38,491 bases of DNA from the IMG/VR virus record IMGVR_UViG_3300029893_000036, positions 1-38,491 of that record; one strand, given 5' to 3'. A program made the position numbers and the translations under genes. The notes beneath the pieces were generated by a model. The model had not been told where the DNA came from, made no database searches, and saw only the letters and a list, made by a program, of their open reading frames with translations. Below, in pieces: positions 1-6,028 of the stretch; position 1 is the first letter of the stretch; each line of letters starts with the position of its first letter. This DNA is from a virus.

Positions 1-59
1 CCCCGCCATAGGCGGGGGTTTTTTTTTTGTCCGGCCCACGGATTCCGTGGGTTTTTTTT
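1..59 (+). terminator. Tandem rho-independent terminators (left copy)
   Basis: Two hairpins, each followed by a T-run: CCCCGCC-ATA-GGCGGGG (1-17) with ten T, and CCCACGG-ATT-CCGTGGG (35-51) with eight T. Both have 7-bp perfect stems and 3-nt loops. The copy at 38221-38277 follows the winged-helix gene directly. If the genome is circular, they would insulate the origin-like region from transcription of the upstream regulatory cassette. Confidence 0.85.
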
Positions 60-251
60 GTCCGGCCCCGCCATGGCGGCAACCCGGTTTTCCGGCCCAT
101 GGCGGCAAATCCACGGCAACCCGGTTTTCCGGGCCCATGGCGGCGTTTTCCGGCCCATGGCGGCGTATGGTAGCCCGAACGTCCAAAACCCCGTCAAACG
201 CCCGTTAAACGCGATTGCGGGGCATGTGGATAACGCATGGATTTATCCACA
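1..251. repeat. Left copy of near-terminal direct repeat
   Basis: This stretch is repeated at the other end of the window (38221-38491). Both copies begin with the same two hairpin terminators and end with the same block, from about 180 here (GTCCAAAACCCCGTC onward) through the first DnaA box at 243-251. The middle part differs: it is built from imperfect short units around CCCGGTTTTCCGG and CCCATGGCGGC in different number and order, and the T-runs differ by one base (10 versus 9, 8 versus 7). This fits a circular or terminally redundant phage genome, but the mismatch means it is not a simple exact overlap. Confidence 0.85.
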
Positions 252-275
252 GAGTTATCCACAGAGTTATCCACA
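225..275. other. Cluster of four perfect DnaA boxes (candidate replication origin)
   Basis: TTATCCACA, the consensus high-affinity bacterial DnaA box, occurs at 243-251, 255-263 and 267-275 on the plus strand and as its complement TGTGGATAA at 225-233. The last three lie in a 12-bp register with unit GAGTTATCCACA. The region is non-coding, follows terminators, and is followed by an AT-rich run (481-502) and 11-bp direct repeats (577-647), an arrangement typical of DnaA- or Rep-dependent origins. Origin function is inferred. Host DnaA binding would be unusual for a lytic phage and more typical of plasmids or phage-plasmids. Confidence 0.6.
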
Positions 276-304
276 ACCCCACCCGACTGAGCAGGCCTAT
301 AGCA

Positions 305-344
305 AATCTCCGGCGCATTACGGGCTGGTAATCCGTGGGCAAAA
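305..344. repeat. 40-bp palindromic element, copy 1
   Basis: Left arm AATCTCCGGCGCATTAC (305-321), loop GGGCTG, right arm GTAATCCGTGGGCAAAA. It is in the non-coding origin-like region and shares core ATTAC-N6-GTAAT and the outer CTCC/GTGGG blocks with the other copies. Confidence 0.75.
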
Positions 345-480
345 CCCTCCTCCTGCTGTTTCCTCGGCGTTACCTGCGATTGTCCTGCAAGTTTCCTGCG
401 AATATCGGGCAAGTTTCTGGTGTTTGCTGTTTTCGGAACCACCCCCCGTCCCATCCGTTCTGTCTGCGAGTTCTCCTGTT

Positions 481-502
481 GTAAAATTTTTTTTTGTTTA
501 AA
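481..502. other. AT-rich run between DnaA boxes and iterons
   Basis: A block with nine or more consecutive T flanked by A/T-rich bases stands out in otherwise GC-rich surroundings. It lies 205 bp after the DnaA boxes and 75 bp before the iterons, so it is a candidate DNA unwinding element. It could also be a simple homopolymer slip site. Positions 345-480 and 503-570 show no gene or other structure I can support. Confidence 0.3.
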
Positions 503-576
503 GCCGTATCAACCGGGAAGGACAAGGGGTGGGGGGTGGCTCCGATTATAGCGAACCCCAAAAACGCGCGGGTTAT

Positions 577-647
577 TCGCAGAACAATCGCAGAACAATC
601 GCAGGAAAATCGCGCATTCGCAGAACAATCGCAGGAAAATCGCGCAT
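577..647. repeat. 11-bp iterons, including a 30-bp tandem duplication
   Basis: TCGCAGAACAA occurs at 577-587, 588-598 and 618-628, and the variant TCGCAGGAAAA at 599-609 and 629-639, each block ending TCGCGCAT (610-617, 640-647). Positions 588-617 and 618-647 are exact 30-bp tandem copies. The 11-bp spacing places units on one face of the helix, as for initiator-binding iterons, or for operators of the promoter that starts 18 bp further on. Confidence 0.7.
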
Positions 648-664
648 AACTTGCGCGAAACACA

Positions 665-693
665 TTGACTCCTGGGGCGACGGCCCGTAACGT
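665..693 (+). promoter_or_regulatory. Sigma-70-type early promoter
   Basis: TTGACT (665-670), 17-bp spacer, TAACGT (688-693), 82 bp before the first early gene. It is preceded at 652-661 by TGCGCGAAAC, which is present at the same distance (3 nt) upstream of the promoter at 1559. Confidence 0.5.
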
Positions 694-775
694 GGTGGGG
701 GTGGTTGCTTGGGGACAGGTTTCCCCCGGCCTCATTTCACAGTTCACACCCCAATTTTTACCTGAAAGGACTATC

Positions 776-1201
776 ATGGCACACCAATTCACGAAGGAAC
801 ACCTCATCCTCCATGCGGTTTGGAGGAAAGCTTTCACCGAGGGGCAAGTAACAATCCCTGTCAAATCCCAATCAGACGCCACCCGGCTTCGCTTCAGCCT
901 GTATAACTCCGTCAGGCCTGTGCGGGAGGGGAAAGTGGTTTCCCCCGACCTCCTGCAGGCAGTGCAGGAATGCTCGGTGCGAGTTGAAGGGCTGAGCGTT
1001 GTGATCCAGCTTAAGGCAAACACGGAATTGATGCGGGCCATCGCGGCATCGCTTGGCGGCACGGAAGCACTGGAAGCGGCAACGGCCATTGCCCCGACCT
1101 CCGCTGAGACACAGGAGATCGAGGATAGCCAGCGAAAACTTCTCGAGAAACTCGAGCAGGATGCGCAGCCTTCCCGCGTGACACCATATTACACTCGCTG
1201 A
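776..1201 (+). CDS. Early protein of unknown function, 141 aa
   Basis: First gene after the origin-like region. I do not recognise the family. The start at 776 (MAHQFTKEHL) is chosen because GAAAGGA lies 5 nt upstream; an upstream in-frame ATG at 665 sits inside the promoter. The protein is soluble, without signal or membrane segment. Residues 1-100 look like a compact alpha/beta domain, followed by an alanine-rich stretch and a charged C-terminal helix (about 115-130, rich in Glu and Lys). It is followed after 12 nt by the next gene, so both are probably cotranscribed from the 665 promoter. Being first in the early arm suggests a host-takeover or replication-control role, but nothing in the sequence proves it. 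Confidence 0.8.
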   Translation: MAHQFTKEHLILHAVWRKAFTEGQVTIPVKSQSDATRLRFSLYNSVRPVREGKVVSPDLLQAVQECSVRVEGLSVVIQLKANTELMRAIAASLGGTEALEAATAIAPTSAETQEIEDSQRKLLEKLEQDAQPSRVTPYYTR

Positions 1202-1213
1202 GAGGTTTCCGCT

Positions 1214-1531
1214 ATGCCGATTTGGTCAGACACGCACAGGCCCGGTGACTATGCACAGCCTTTCCACCTTCCATACCTGAATGGGCCTGGGAAGTTTCTT
1301 ATTGCATCGTCGCCTGATGAAAAGGACGTGCGCCGCGAGGGAAAGCGGTTCAACGCCTTCAAGGCCTCGCTTCGACGTTACACTATGCATCCGACTGCGC
1401 AACGTGCAACGAAACTTTCCGCTCGAATCTCCTACGAAAAGGAGGGCCGGCTTTGGGGGGCGTGGGTCACGACGACTTGGAATTCGACACTGGTTGAAGA
1501 GGTCGAAAAGCTTGTTTTCAACATTCCGTAG
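1214..1531 (+). CDS. Small basic early protein of unknown function, 105 aa
   Basis: Starts 12 nt after the preceding gene with GAGAGG 9 nt upstream. The product is rich in Arg and Lys in its middle (about residues 36-75), has no Cys cluster and no hydrophobic segment, and ends TWNSTLVEEVEKLVFNIP. The basic character would fit nucleic-acid binding, but no known fold is recognisable. It shares the 665 promoter with the gene before it and is separated from the next gene by a new promoter (1559). Confidence 0.7.
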   Translation: MPIWSDTHRPGDYAQPFHLPYLNGPGKFLIASSPDEKDVRREGKRFNAFKASLRRYTMHPTAQRATKLSARISYEKEGRLWGAWVTTTWNSTLVEEVEKLVFNIP

Positions 1532-1558
1532 TTTTTACGAAGACATGCGCGAAACCTC

Positions 1559-1587
1559 TTGACGGGCTTAGCTCTCCCTGCTACAGT
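1559..1587 (+). promoter_or_regulatory. Early promoter before the 182-aa gene
   Basis: TTGACG (1559-1564), 17 bp, TACAGT (1582-1587). TGCGCGAAAC at 1546-1555 precedes the -35 box by 3 nt, as at the 665 promoter. The leader that follows contains a GCGGGG/CCCCGC hairpin at about 1603-1629 before the strong TAAGGAG ribosome-binding site. Confidence 0.6.
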
Positions 1588-1682
1588 TCATCCATCGACG
1601 GCAAACGCGGGGCATACCGGCAAGCACCCCGCAGCCATCGACCAACCCTGTTAAATGCCTGCCAACCTTAAGGAGAGTTGAA

Positions 1683-2231
1683 ATGTCTGCAAAGCTTGAA
1701 GCCACCGTGGAAACTGTAACCATGTCCGATGGCCGCATCGTCGACTTCGCCGGCAAGCGCAAGCTGCTCAAGGAGTCGTCCGTCACCGCCGACGGCAAGG
1801 TTGCCGTGCGCCTGGACTTCCGCAATGGCGAAACCCGCCTGTTCACCATCCCCGACGCGCTGCTGAACAAGTTCGCGGCTCACGGTGCAGAGCAGAAGCT
1901 GGGTGATGAAATCGCCGGCCTGAACGACGTTGAGGATTGCGTCCTGGCCGTGGATGAGCTGATCGACCGCCTGTATAACGGCGAGTGGAGCGTCAAGCGC
2001 GAAGCCAACGGCATGGCCGGAACCTCGGTTCTGGTTCGCGCCTTGGTCGAGCACACCGGCAAGACTGTGGATGCCATCAAGACCTTCCTGGCCGGCAAAT
2101 CCCAAGCCGAAAAGGTCGCCCTGCGCAACAACCCGAAGATCAAGCCGATCGTCGAGCGCATCGAGGCCGAGAAGGCTTCGAAGAAGGCCAACGTCGATAC
2201 CGACGCGATGCTGGGCGAATTGGAAGGTTAA
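1683..2231 (+). CDS. Early phage protein, 182 aa, paralogue of the gene at 37384
   Basis: Monocistronic unit with its own promoter (1559), leader hairpin, strong ribosome-binding site (TAAGGAGAG, 6 nt from ATG) and terminator (2296). The N-terminal half (1-70) is beta-rich and the rest helical. From about residue 85 it aligns with the 170-aa product of 37384-37896: IDRLYNGEWS matches YDRLLAGQWN, then KTVDAIKTFLAGKSQAEKV matches KTVEELKAFLADRSDAEKA, and both end DTDAMLxELE. The family resembles hypothetical proteins I associate with other proteobacterial phages; its function is unknown. The isolated, strongly signalled transcription unit suggests a highly expressed early product. Confidence 0.85.
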   Translation: MSAKLEATVETVTMSDGRIVDFAGKRKLLKESSVTADGKVAVRLDFRNGETRLFTIPDALLNKFAAHGAEQKLGDEIAGLNDVEDCVLAVDELIDRLYNGEWSVKREANGMAGTSVLVRALVEHTGKTVDAIKTFLAGKSQAEKVALRNNPKIKPIVERIEAEKASKKANVDTDAMLGELEG

Positions 2232-2295
2232 GCCTCCCCCGGTCCCGGCTGGGCAACGCCGGGCGTAACCAGTGCTGCGTCAGCGCCTGGACTAA

Positions 2296-2331
2296 CCCCT
2301 GCAGGATTCTGACCCCCTGCAGGGGTTTTTT
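2296..2331 (+). terminator. Rho-independent terminator
   Basis: CCCCTGCAG (2296-2304) pairs with CTGCAGGGG (2317-2325), followed by TTTTTT (2326-2331). It ends the 182-aa gene's transcript. Confidence 0.85.
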
Positions 2332-2379
2332 ACTTCGCGTCGTGTAGGCAAGTGTTTTTGGTAGAGGTTGGTTACTTGA

Positions 2380-2409
2380 TTGACGCGGTGGTTATTTCCG
2401 GGGTATTAT
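2380..2409 (+). promoter_or_regulatory. Promoter overlapping a palindromic element
   Basis: TTGACG (2380-2385), 18 bp, TATTAT (2404-2409). The -10 box is the inner end of the left arm of the 40-bp palindrome at 2393-2432, so a protein bound there would block it. It probably drives the run of small genes from 2478. Confidence 0.55.
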
Positions 2410-2432
2410 TACGGTGTAATGCGTGGGCGTTA
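2393..2432. repeat. 40-bp palindromic element, copy 2
   Basis: Left arm TATTTCCGGGGTATTAT, loop TACGGT (2410-2415), right arm GTAATGCGTGGGCGTTA. It is intergenic and overlaps the -10 box of the 2380 promoter. Confidence 0.7.
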
Positions 2433-2477
2433 CATCAAACCTGTATCTCAGGCAACAACCAAGAAAGGCTCAGAACT

Positions 2478-3053
2478 ATGCAACCAATCAAAGAGGAACT
2501 CCCAGACTTCGACGACCTCGACGCGCTGCTGGAAGAGTCCACAGCCATTGCCAACGCAAAGCGGGCGCAGAAACAGGGCCGCAAGCTCACCGCCGAGCAG
2601 GCAGACATTCTCGAAGCCAACCGCCTTGCCGAACAGATGCAAGTCTGGGAGCCGGTCGAAGCCGTGGCGCACTTCATCCACACCACTTGCTTCTGCGGGC
2701 ACGAATTCAGACGGTTTAATGCGTGGTATAAGCTCCTCGAACACCGCCGGCAAGACTCCCGCCGACTCGTTCGCTGCGACGATCACGAAGGTCTGCCCTC
2801 AAGCCAGTATATCACACAGGAACAGGTAGGTTACTGCCACGAATGTCTTAGCAATGTCGGACTGCCACCCGCAAACCTCGAAGAGCACTCGGTGCTGACA
2901 AGCCTCGGCGAACCACTTGAGCAAGACAACGGGCAGATGGAACTGGAACTCCTGGCGGGGGAAGCCCAAGGCGACGTGATGCTGGCGGAGCTGGACGAGG
3001 CCGAAGCCGTCGAAGCCGTCGAAGCCGAGGAGATCGAAGATGAAGCTCTTTGA
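2478..3053 (+). CDS. Acidic zinc-finger-like early protein, 191 aa
   Basis: The start at 2478 (MQPIKEELPDFDD) has GAAAGG 9 nt upstream; the longer frame from 2352 crosses the promoter. The N-terminus has an acidic DFDDLDALLEES segment. A central region has CFCGHEF (about 70-76) and, some 45 residues later, YCHECL, together a plausible four-Cys zinc site. The last 60 residues are very acidic, with repeated EAVEAVEAEE. It opens a tightly packed run of overlapping small genes. I do not recognise the family; a DNA-mimic or RNA-polymerase-binding role is possible but unproven. Confidence 0.75.
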   Translation: MQPIKEELPDFDDLDALLEESTAIANAKRAQKQGRKLTAEQADILEANRLAEQMQVWEPVEAVAHFIHTTCFCGHEFRRFNAWYKLLEHRRQDSRRLVRCDDHEGLPSSQYITQEQVGYCHECLSNVGLPPANLEEHSVLTSLGEPLEQDNGQMELELLAGEAQGDVMLAELDEAEAVEAVEAEEIEDEAL

Positions 3054-3192
3054 ACGTCACCCCTGGATTACCCTGCTCCTGTGCCTGCTGGCTTACGCCA
3101 TTGTCAGCACAATGGATTATGAAGACGCCCGTCGAGAGGAATGCGCCAGGCAGAACCTTTCCTACAATTCTCAAAAGGATACCTGCGAATGA
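3040..3192 (+). CDS. Small single-pass membrane protein, 50 aa
   Basis: Overlaps the end of the preceding gene by 14 bp, with GGAG at 3029-3032, 7 nt before ATG. Sequence features: basic N-terminus MKLFERHP, hydrophobic segment WITLLLCLLAYAIVST (about 9-24), then an acidic outer part starting MDYEDARREEC with two further polar Cys-containing segments and a final TCE. This layout (short membrane anchor or signal followed by a DYxDA stretch and paired Cys) resembles small periplasmic-facing proteins seen in other proteobacterial phages. Its stop overlaps the next start (ATGA). Confidence 0.65.
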   Translation: MKLFERHPWITLLLCLLAYAIVSTMDYEDARREECARQNLSYNSQKDTCE

Positions 3193-3392
3193 GCACAGTG
3201 CTCTGCATTATCAAGTCGGAGACGAAGTTGCAGGCCTCAAACGAAGCCACGACTTTGACGATTGACTTGCCGCTTGACCATCCGGCAGCGAAGCTTTTCC
3301 CGCCCGGCAAGGCCGTTGTCTTTGCCAAGTGCCGTGTCGCCGACGGTCAAGTAACCATCGTCAACCCCTGCAAACCCTGGAAAGGAAAGTGA
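3189..3392 (+). CDS. Small early protein of unknown function, 67 aa
   Basis: The start at 3189 overlaps the previous stop (ATGA), which suggests translational coupling; AAGGA lies about 9 nt upstream. The product (MSTVLCIIKSETKLQ...) alternates hydrophobic and polar residues and should be mostly beta-strand, with a proline-rich middle (DLPLDHPAAKLFPPGK). No known motif. A longer reading from 3141 runs through the upstream gene and has no ribosome-binding site. Confidence 0.65.
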   Translation: MSTVLCIIKSETKLQASNEATTLTIDLPLDHPAAKLFPPGKAVVFAKCRVADGQVTIVNPCKPWKGK

Positions 3393-3393
3393 A

Positions 3394-3564
3394 ATGATAG
3401 AATCTATCAAGCAAATCCTGATGCGTCGGGATGAAATGTCTGCGGACGAGGCGGAGGAGCTTATACAAGAAGCTCGCGAAGCCGTTGCCGAAGGGCAAGA
3501 CCCGGAAGAAGTTTGCTGTGACTATTTCGGCCTTGAGCCTGATTACATTTGGGAGCTACTGTAA
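3394..3564 (+). CDS. Small conserved acidic phage protein, 56 aa
   Basis: ATG at 3394, one base after the preceding stop, with AAAGGAAAG upstream. The product begins MIESIKQILMRRDEMSADEA, is helical and strongly acidic, and ends FGLEPDYIWELL. This pattern (helix with EAEELIxEAR, then DPEEVxxDxFGLEPDYI) is one I recognise from many phage and prophage small proteins of unknown function. It is too short for most automatic ORF calls, but coding is supported by spacing, overlap with neighbours and the family pattern. Confidence 0.75.
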   Translation: MIESIKQILMRRDEMSADEAEELIQEAREAVAEGQDPEEVCCDYFGLEPDYIWELL

Positions 3565-3642
3565 TGCCTCGCCAACTTCCTGAATGGCTAAGTCAACCAT
3601 TCATAATATTGTTCACAATGTAACTTGGAAGGAGTAGTAACT

Positions 3643-3849
3643 ATGCCTCGCCCCAGAAAAGCAATACGCCCAGTTGAAAAGAACATCTCCCTCCCCGAAG
3701 ACCTCGTCGCCCGCGTGGATCTTGAACTGTATAGCGACCTCGAAGGCAAAGTTCCCTTCGGTGCGTGGCAGCGGTATGTTGAGGGGCTGATCCGCGCTGA
3801 CCTCGAACGCCGTGCGCAAGGGAAGGGGGTGCCCAATGGATCACGCTGA
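3643..3849 (+). CDS. Ribbon-helix-helix DNA-binding protein, 68 aa
   Basis: The start at 3643 has AAGGAG 8 nt upstream. The basic N-terminus (MPRPRKAIRPVEK) leads into a beta strand NISLPEDL, then two helices (VARVDLELYSDLE; AWQRYVEGLIRADLERRAQ), the ordinary MetJ/Arc-type ribbon-helix-helix layout in which the strand enters the DNA major groove as a dimer. It is a good candidate for a transcription regulator of the early genes, and a possible reader of one of the palindromes in this genome, though no target is shown. The next gene starts inside its 3' end. Confidence 0.75.
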   Translation: MPRPRKAIRPVEKNISLPEDLVARVDLELYSDLEGKVPFGAWQRYVEGLIRADLERRAQGKGVPNGSR

Positions 3850-4036
3850 CATCACCCAAGCCCGGCAAGAAGCCGAAGACGCCCTCCGCGCCCGGTATGC
3901 GGCGAAGCCCCAGGCTGCCGTCCGGCAAAGCCACTGCAACTGCGGCGAACCCATCCCCGAGGTCAGGCAAGCCTACGGCTTCACCAACTGCATTGACTGC
4001 GCAGAAGTCGCTGAGCGCGGTTCAAGGAGACGCTGA
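3836..4036 (+). CDS. TraR/DksA-type zinc finger protein, 66 aa
   Basis: The start at 3836 (MDHADITQAR) follows AAGGGGG by 6 nt. The N-terminal helix is followed by a four-Cys finger, CNCGEPIPE at about 42-50 and CIDC at about 55-58, with the R-x-A-Y/x-G-x-x-x-C spacing of the DksA/TraR C-terminal finger. Phage and plasmid TraR-like proteins bind the RNA polymerase secondary channel and mimic DksA plus ppGpp, so this gene may redirect host transcription during infection. Clear motif; effect on transcription inferred. Confidence 0.8.
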   Translation: MDHADITQARQEAEDALRARYAAKPQAAVRQSHCNCGEPIPEVRQAYGFTNCIDCAEVAERGSRRR

Positions 4037-4037
4037 C

Positions 4038-4367
4038 ATGACAAAGCCAAAACACAGACACACTAAGGTCTGCTACTGCTCGGCTTACAAGTTCCCACAC
4101 CGAGCCGGGGGTGGAAAGTGTCAAGGGCCGGGGGATCTGCTATGCAGTGCTTGCGGCGAGGTTGCTGAAGACACTTCCGTCGACTTCGGCATCGGGGCTT
4201 ATGAATACTGGGGGGCCTGGGGCGTGGATCGGAATGTCCAGTGGGTTTCCCGTTGCTGCGAGGCCACACTGCTCAAAAACACTCCCGGCAAACCTGAAGC
4301 CTCTCCACCGGAGCCTGACTATGATGACTATGATGACTATGATGACTATGATGATTATGATGATTAA
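4038..4367 (+). CDS. Cys-rich protein with acidic YDD-repeat tail, 109 aa
   Basis: The start at 4038 follows AAGGAGA. The N-terminal 85 residues carry clustered Cys (CYC near 12-14, CQ, LLCSACGE, SRCCE), suggesting one or two zinc sites. The C-terminus consists of Tyr-Asp-Asp triplets repeated five to six times, encoded by a 9-bp tandem repeat (about 4317-4364). The tail is extremely acidic and may imitate DNA or tether a basic partner; the tandem repeat can also expand or contract by slippage. Unknown family. Confidence 0.65.
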   Translation: MTKPKHRHTKVCYCSAYKFPHRAGGGKCQGPGDLLCSACGEVAEDTSVDFGIGAYEYWGAWGVDRNVQWVSRCCEATLLKNTPGKPEASPPEPDYDDYDDYDDYDDYDD

Positions 4368-4600
4368 CAAGTGGCACATCCGTTTCCTTCGCCTTGCACG
4401 GGAAGTTTCCTCCTGGTCGAAAGACCCTTCAACCAAGGTCGGCTGCGTGATCGTCGATCAGTCTCGGCGGGTCGTTAGCCTCGGCTTCAACGGCTTGCCC
4501 TCCGGGCTGGCAAAACGCCCGCCTCGACTTCTACTTCGAGCTCCTTGACGATGAAGAACTCGAAACCCTCAACTACCACGTTTACGAAGGAAACCTGTAA
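4357..4600 (+). pseudogene. Truncated dCMP deaminase fused out of frame to another gene's 3' end
   Basis: From 4357 or 4360, the frame reads NKWHIRFLRLAREVSSWS, then KDPSTKVGCVIVD and GFNGLPSG: the well-known N-terminus of phage deoxycytidylate deaminase. It stops matching at about 4507, before the catalytic HAE and PCxxC zinc motifs, and runs into a stop at 4546-4548. A different frame from 4508 to the TAA at 4598-4600 encodes WQNARLDFYFELLDDEELE and NYHVYEGNL, which looks like the genuine C-terminus of another protein. The simplest reading is a deletion that joined two genes. An assembly join is possible. The remaining product cannot deaminate dCMP. Confidence 0.7.
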
Positions 4601-5862
4601 TGTCACTCACACTCGAACAAGGCATTGCGCTGGAAGCAATCAACGACTTTCTCCGTGATCCCGAAAAGCAGTTCTTCCTCCTTGGCGGTTACGCCGGAAC
4701 GGGGAAAACCTACTGCATCCAGCACCTCGTCCCGCTTGTCCGCGGCCGCTTGATCTTCACCGCCCCGACGAACAAGGCGACCAAGGTCCTCCGCGACACG
4801 CTCACAACCCAGGAGTATAAACCCGAGTGCCGGACAATCTACAGCTTGCTGGGCCTCCGCCTCGAAGCCAACGGGGAGGTTAAGGAACTCGCTATGCCCG
4901 AAGATCCGTTGGACCTGTCCCACTACCGTGCAGTGATCGTGGACGAAGCCTCGATGATTAACGCGAACCTGATGAAGTACATTCGCCAGACCGCCGACAC
5001 CCAGAACATCAAGTTCATCTTCATGGGCGATCCGGCGCAGTTGCCTCCGGTCGGCGAGGCCCGTTCCCCGGTCTGGACTCAATGCCACGCCGCAGCGGAA
5101 CTGCGAACCGTCATGCGCTACGACAACCAGATCCTGGCCCTGGCCACTAGCCTCCGTGCCCAGGTCGACCACCCTGCCCCGAAGTTCATCCGCAAGACTG
5201 ACAATGCCGAAGGCGAAGGTGTTTGGGTTTGCAGGGAAGGGGAGTTCGAGCAGCGTATCCTCGACGCGGCGGGACAAGGCCGGTTCAGCACAGCCAACTG
5301 CGCGAAGGCAATCGCCTGGCGGAACGTCACTGTCGATGCCCTTAACCGTCGCATCCGGCAGCGAATTTTCGACAACGCGGCCTCCGCCATGTGGCTGCCT
5401 GACGACCGGATCATCCTGCTCGAACCGGCTAGAGACCTCAACAACGAGACGGTCGCCACCACCGACGACGAAGGTCGTGTGACAAGGGTCGAGGAGGAAT
5501 GGCACCCGACCTGGCGGGAGTTCAAGGTCTGGCGGATTAGCGTCACGACTGACGACAACCGCGTGATCGTCCTTCGAGTCCTCCACGACGACTCCCGCCA
5601 AGCCCATGACCGCCGGGCCGAGGAACTCGCTCAAGCCGCCCGGCTCGATCGCCGCAAGTGGGGATCGTTCTGGGACTTCAAGGAAGCCCTCCACAAGGTC
5701 CGGCACTCCTACGCCATCACCGCTCACCGTGCGCAGGGCTCCACCTACGAAGCGGCTTTCGTGGACTGGAAAGACATCCTTGCTAACCGCAATCGCAGCG
5801 AGGCCTTCCGTTGCCTCTACGTCGCCTGCACCCGCCCGAAGAAGGAGTTGTATCTTGGCTAA
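4600..5862 (+). CDS. RecD/Dda-like SF1B DNA helicase, 420 aa
   Basis: ATP-dependent 5'-3' DNA helicase expected to act in replication start or recombination. Motifs: Walker A GYAGTGKT (30-37), motif Ia TAPTNKA (54-60), Walker B VDEAS (114-118), motif III GDPAQLPPVG (143-152), and near the C-terminus AHRAQGST (375-382) and VACTRPKKELYLG (408-420), the usual motifs V/VI of UvrD_C_2/RecD2 helicases. The length matches T4 Dda (about 440 aa). The region from about 230 to 350 is less typical. The start codon overlaps the preceding TAA (TAATG), with GAAGGA upstream. Strong call for the family; exact pathway inferred. Confidence 0.92.
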   Translation: MSLTLEQGIALEAINDFLRDPEKQFFLLGGYAGTGKTYCIQHLVPLVRGRLIFTAPTNKATKVLRDTLTTQEYKPECRTIYSLLGLRLEANGEVKELAMPEDPLDLSHYRAVIVDEASMINANLMKYIRQTADTQNIKFIFMGDPAQLPPVGEARSPVWTQCHAAAELRTVMRYDNQILALATSLRAQVDHPAPKFIRKTDNAEGEGVWVCREGEFEQRILDAAGQGRFSTANCAKAIAWRNVTVDALNRRIRQRIFDNAASAMWLPDDRIILLEPARDLNNETVATTDDEGRVTRVEEEWHPTWREFKVWRISVTTDDNRVIVLRVLHDDSRQAHDRRAEELAQAARLDRRKWGSFWDFKEALHKVRHSYAITAHRAQGSTYEAAFVDWKDILANRNRSEAFRCLYVACTRPKKELYLG

Positions 5863-5989
5863 GGCCCTTGCCCTGGCCCTTGCGCTTGCGGTAGCGATGC
5901 CTGCCTGCGCGCCCGTGCCGGGGAGTGTTTGGAAAAAAGCCCGCAAGTATAGTGAGAAAAGGCTTGCGGGGCTTAGCAGTCCTCGGTAA
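5855..5989 (+). CDS. Small putative lipoprotein with TTG start, 44 aa
   Basis: A TTG at 5855 preceded by AAGGAG (5842-5847, 7 nt spacing) opens a frame overlapping the helicase end by 8 bp. The product has a signal-like run (M)AKALALALALAVAMPAC, where the Cys after MPA resembles a lipobox, then a short basic tail ending LAGLSSPR. It could be a small outer-membrane lipoprotein such as an o-spanin or exclusion protein, though it lies far from the lysis genes. The repeated CTTGCC/GCGCTTGC DNA could also create a chance signal-like stretch. Confidence 0.45.
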   Translation: MAKALALALALAVAMPACAPVPGSVWKKARKYSEKRLAGLSSPR

Positions 5990-6026
5990 CATCCATGTAT
6001 TACCACACGTTAATGAAGGATACTTG
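5987..6026. repeat. Possible decayed 40-bp palindromic element
   Basis: Core ATTAC (5999-6003), loop CACACG, TTAAT (6010-6014), with ATCC and GGAT in symmetric outer positions. It starts at the stop codon of the small lipoprotein frame and its right arm holds the GAAGGA ribosome-binding site of the next gene, as in the better copies. Arm similarity to the consensus is weak. Confidence 0.35.
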
Positions 6027-6028
6027 AA

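Noticed and set aside
225-275. CRISPR-like short repeat array
   Set aside because: Units are 9-bp DnaA boxes with 3-bp gaps, far too short for repeat-spacer structure.
58-501. 147-codon frame across the origin-like region
   Set aside because: It runs through terminal repeat units, DnaA boxes and a palindrome, has no ribosome-binding site and is low-complexity.
3563-3622. 19-codon frame from the TAATG after the 56-aa gene
   Set aside because: No ribosome-binding site of its own and no recognisable pattern; its first bases (ATGCCTCGCC) repeat those of the gene at 3643, perhaps a small duplication.
4603-6006. Long 467-codon open frame on the minus strand
   Set aside because: It is the antisense shadow of the SF1 helicase, whose motifs are unambiguous; the antisense product has no recognisable domain.
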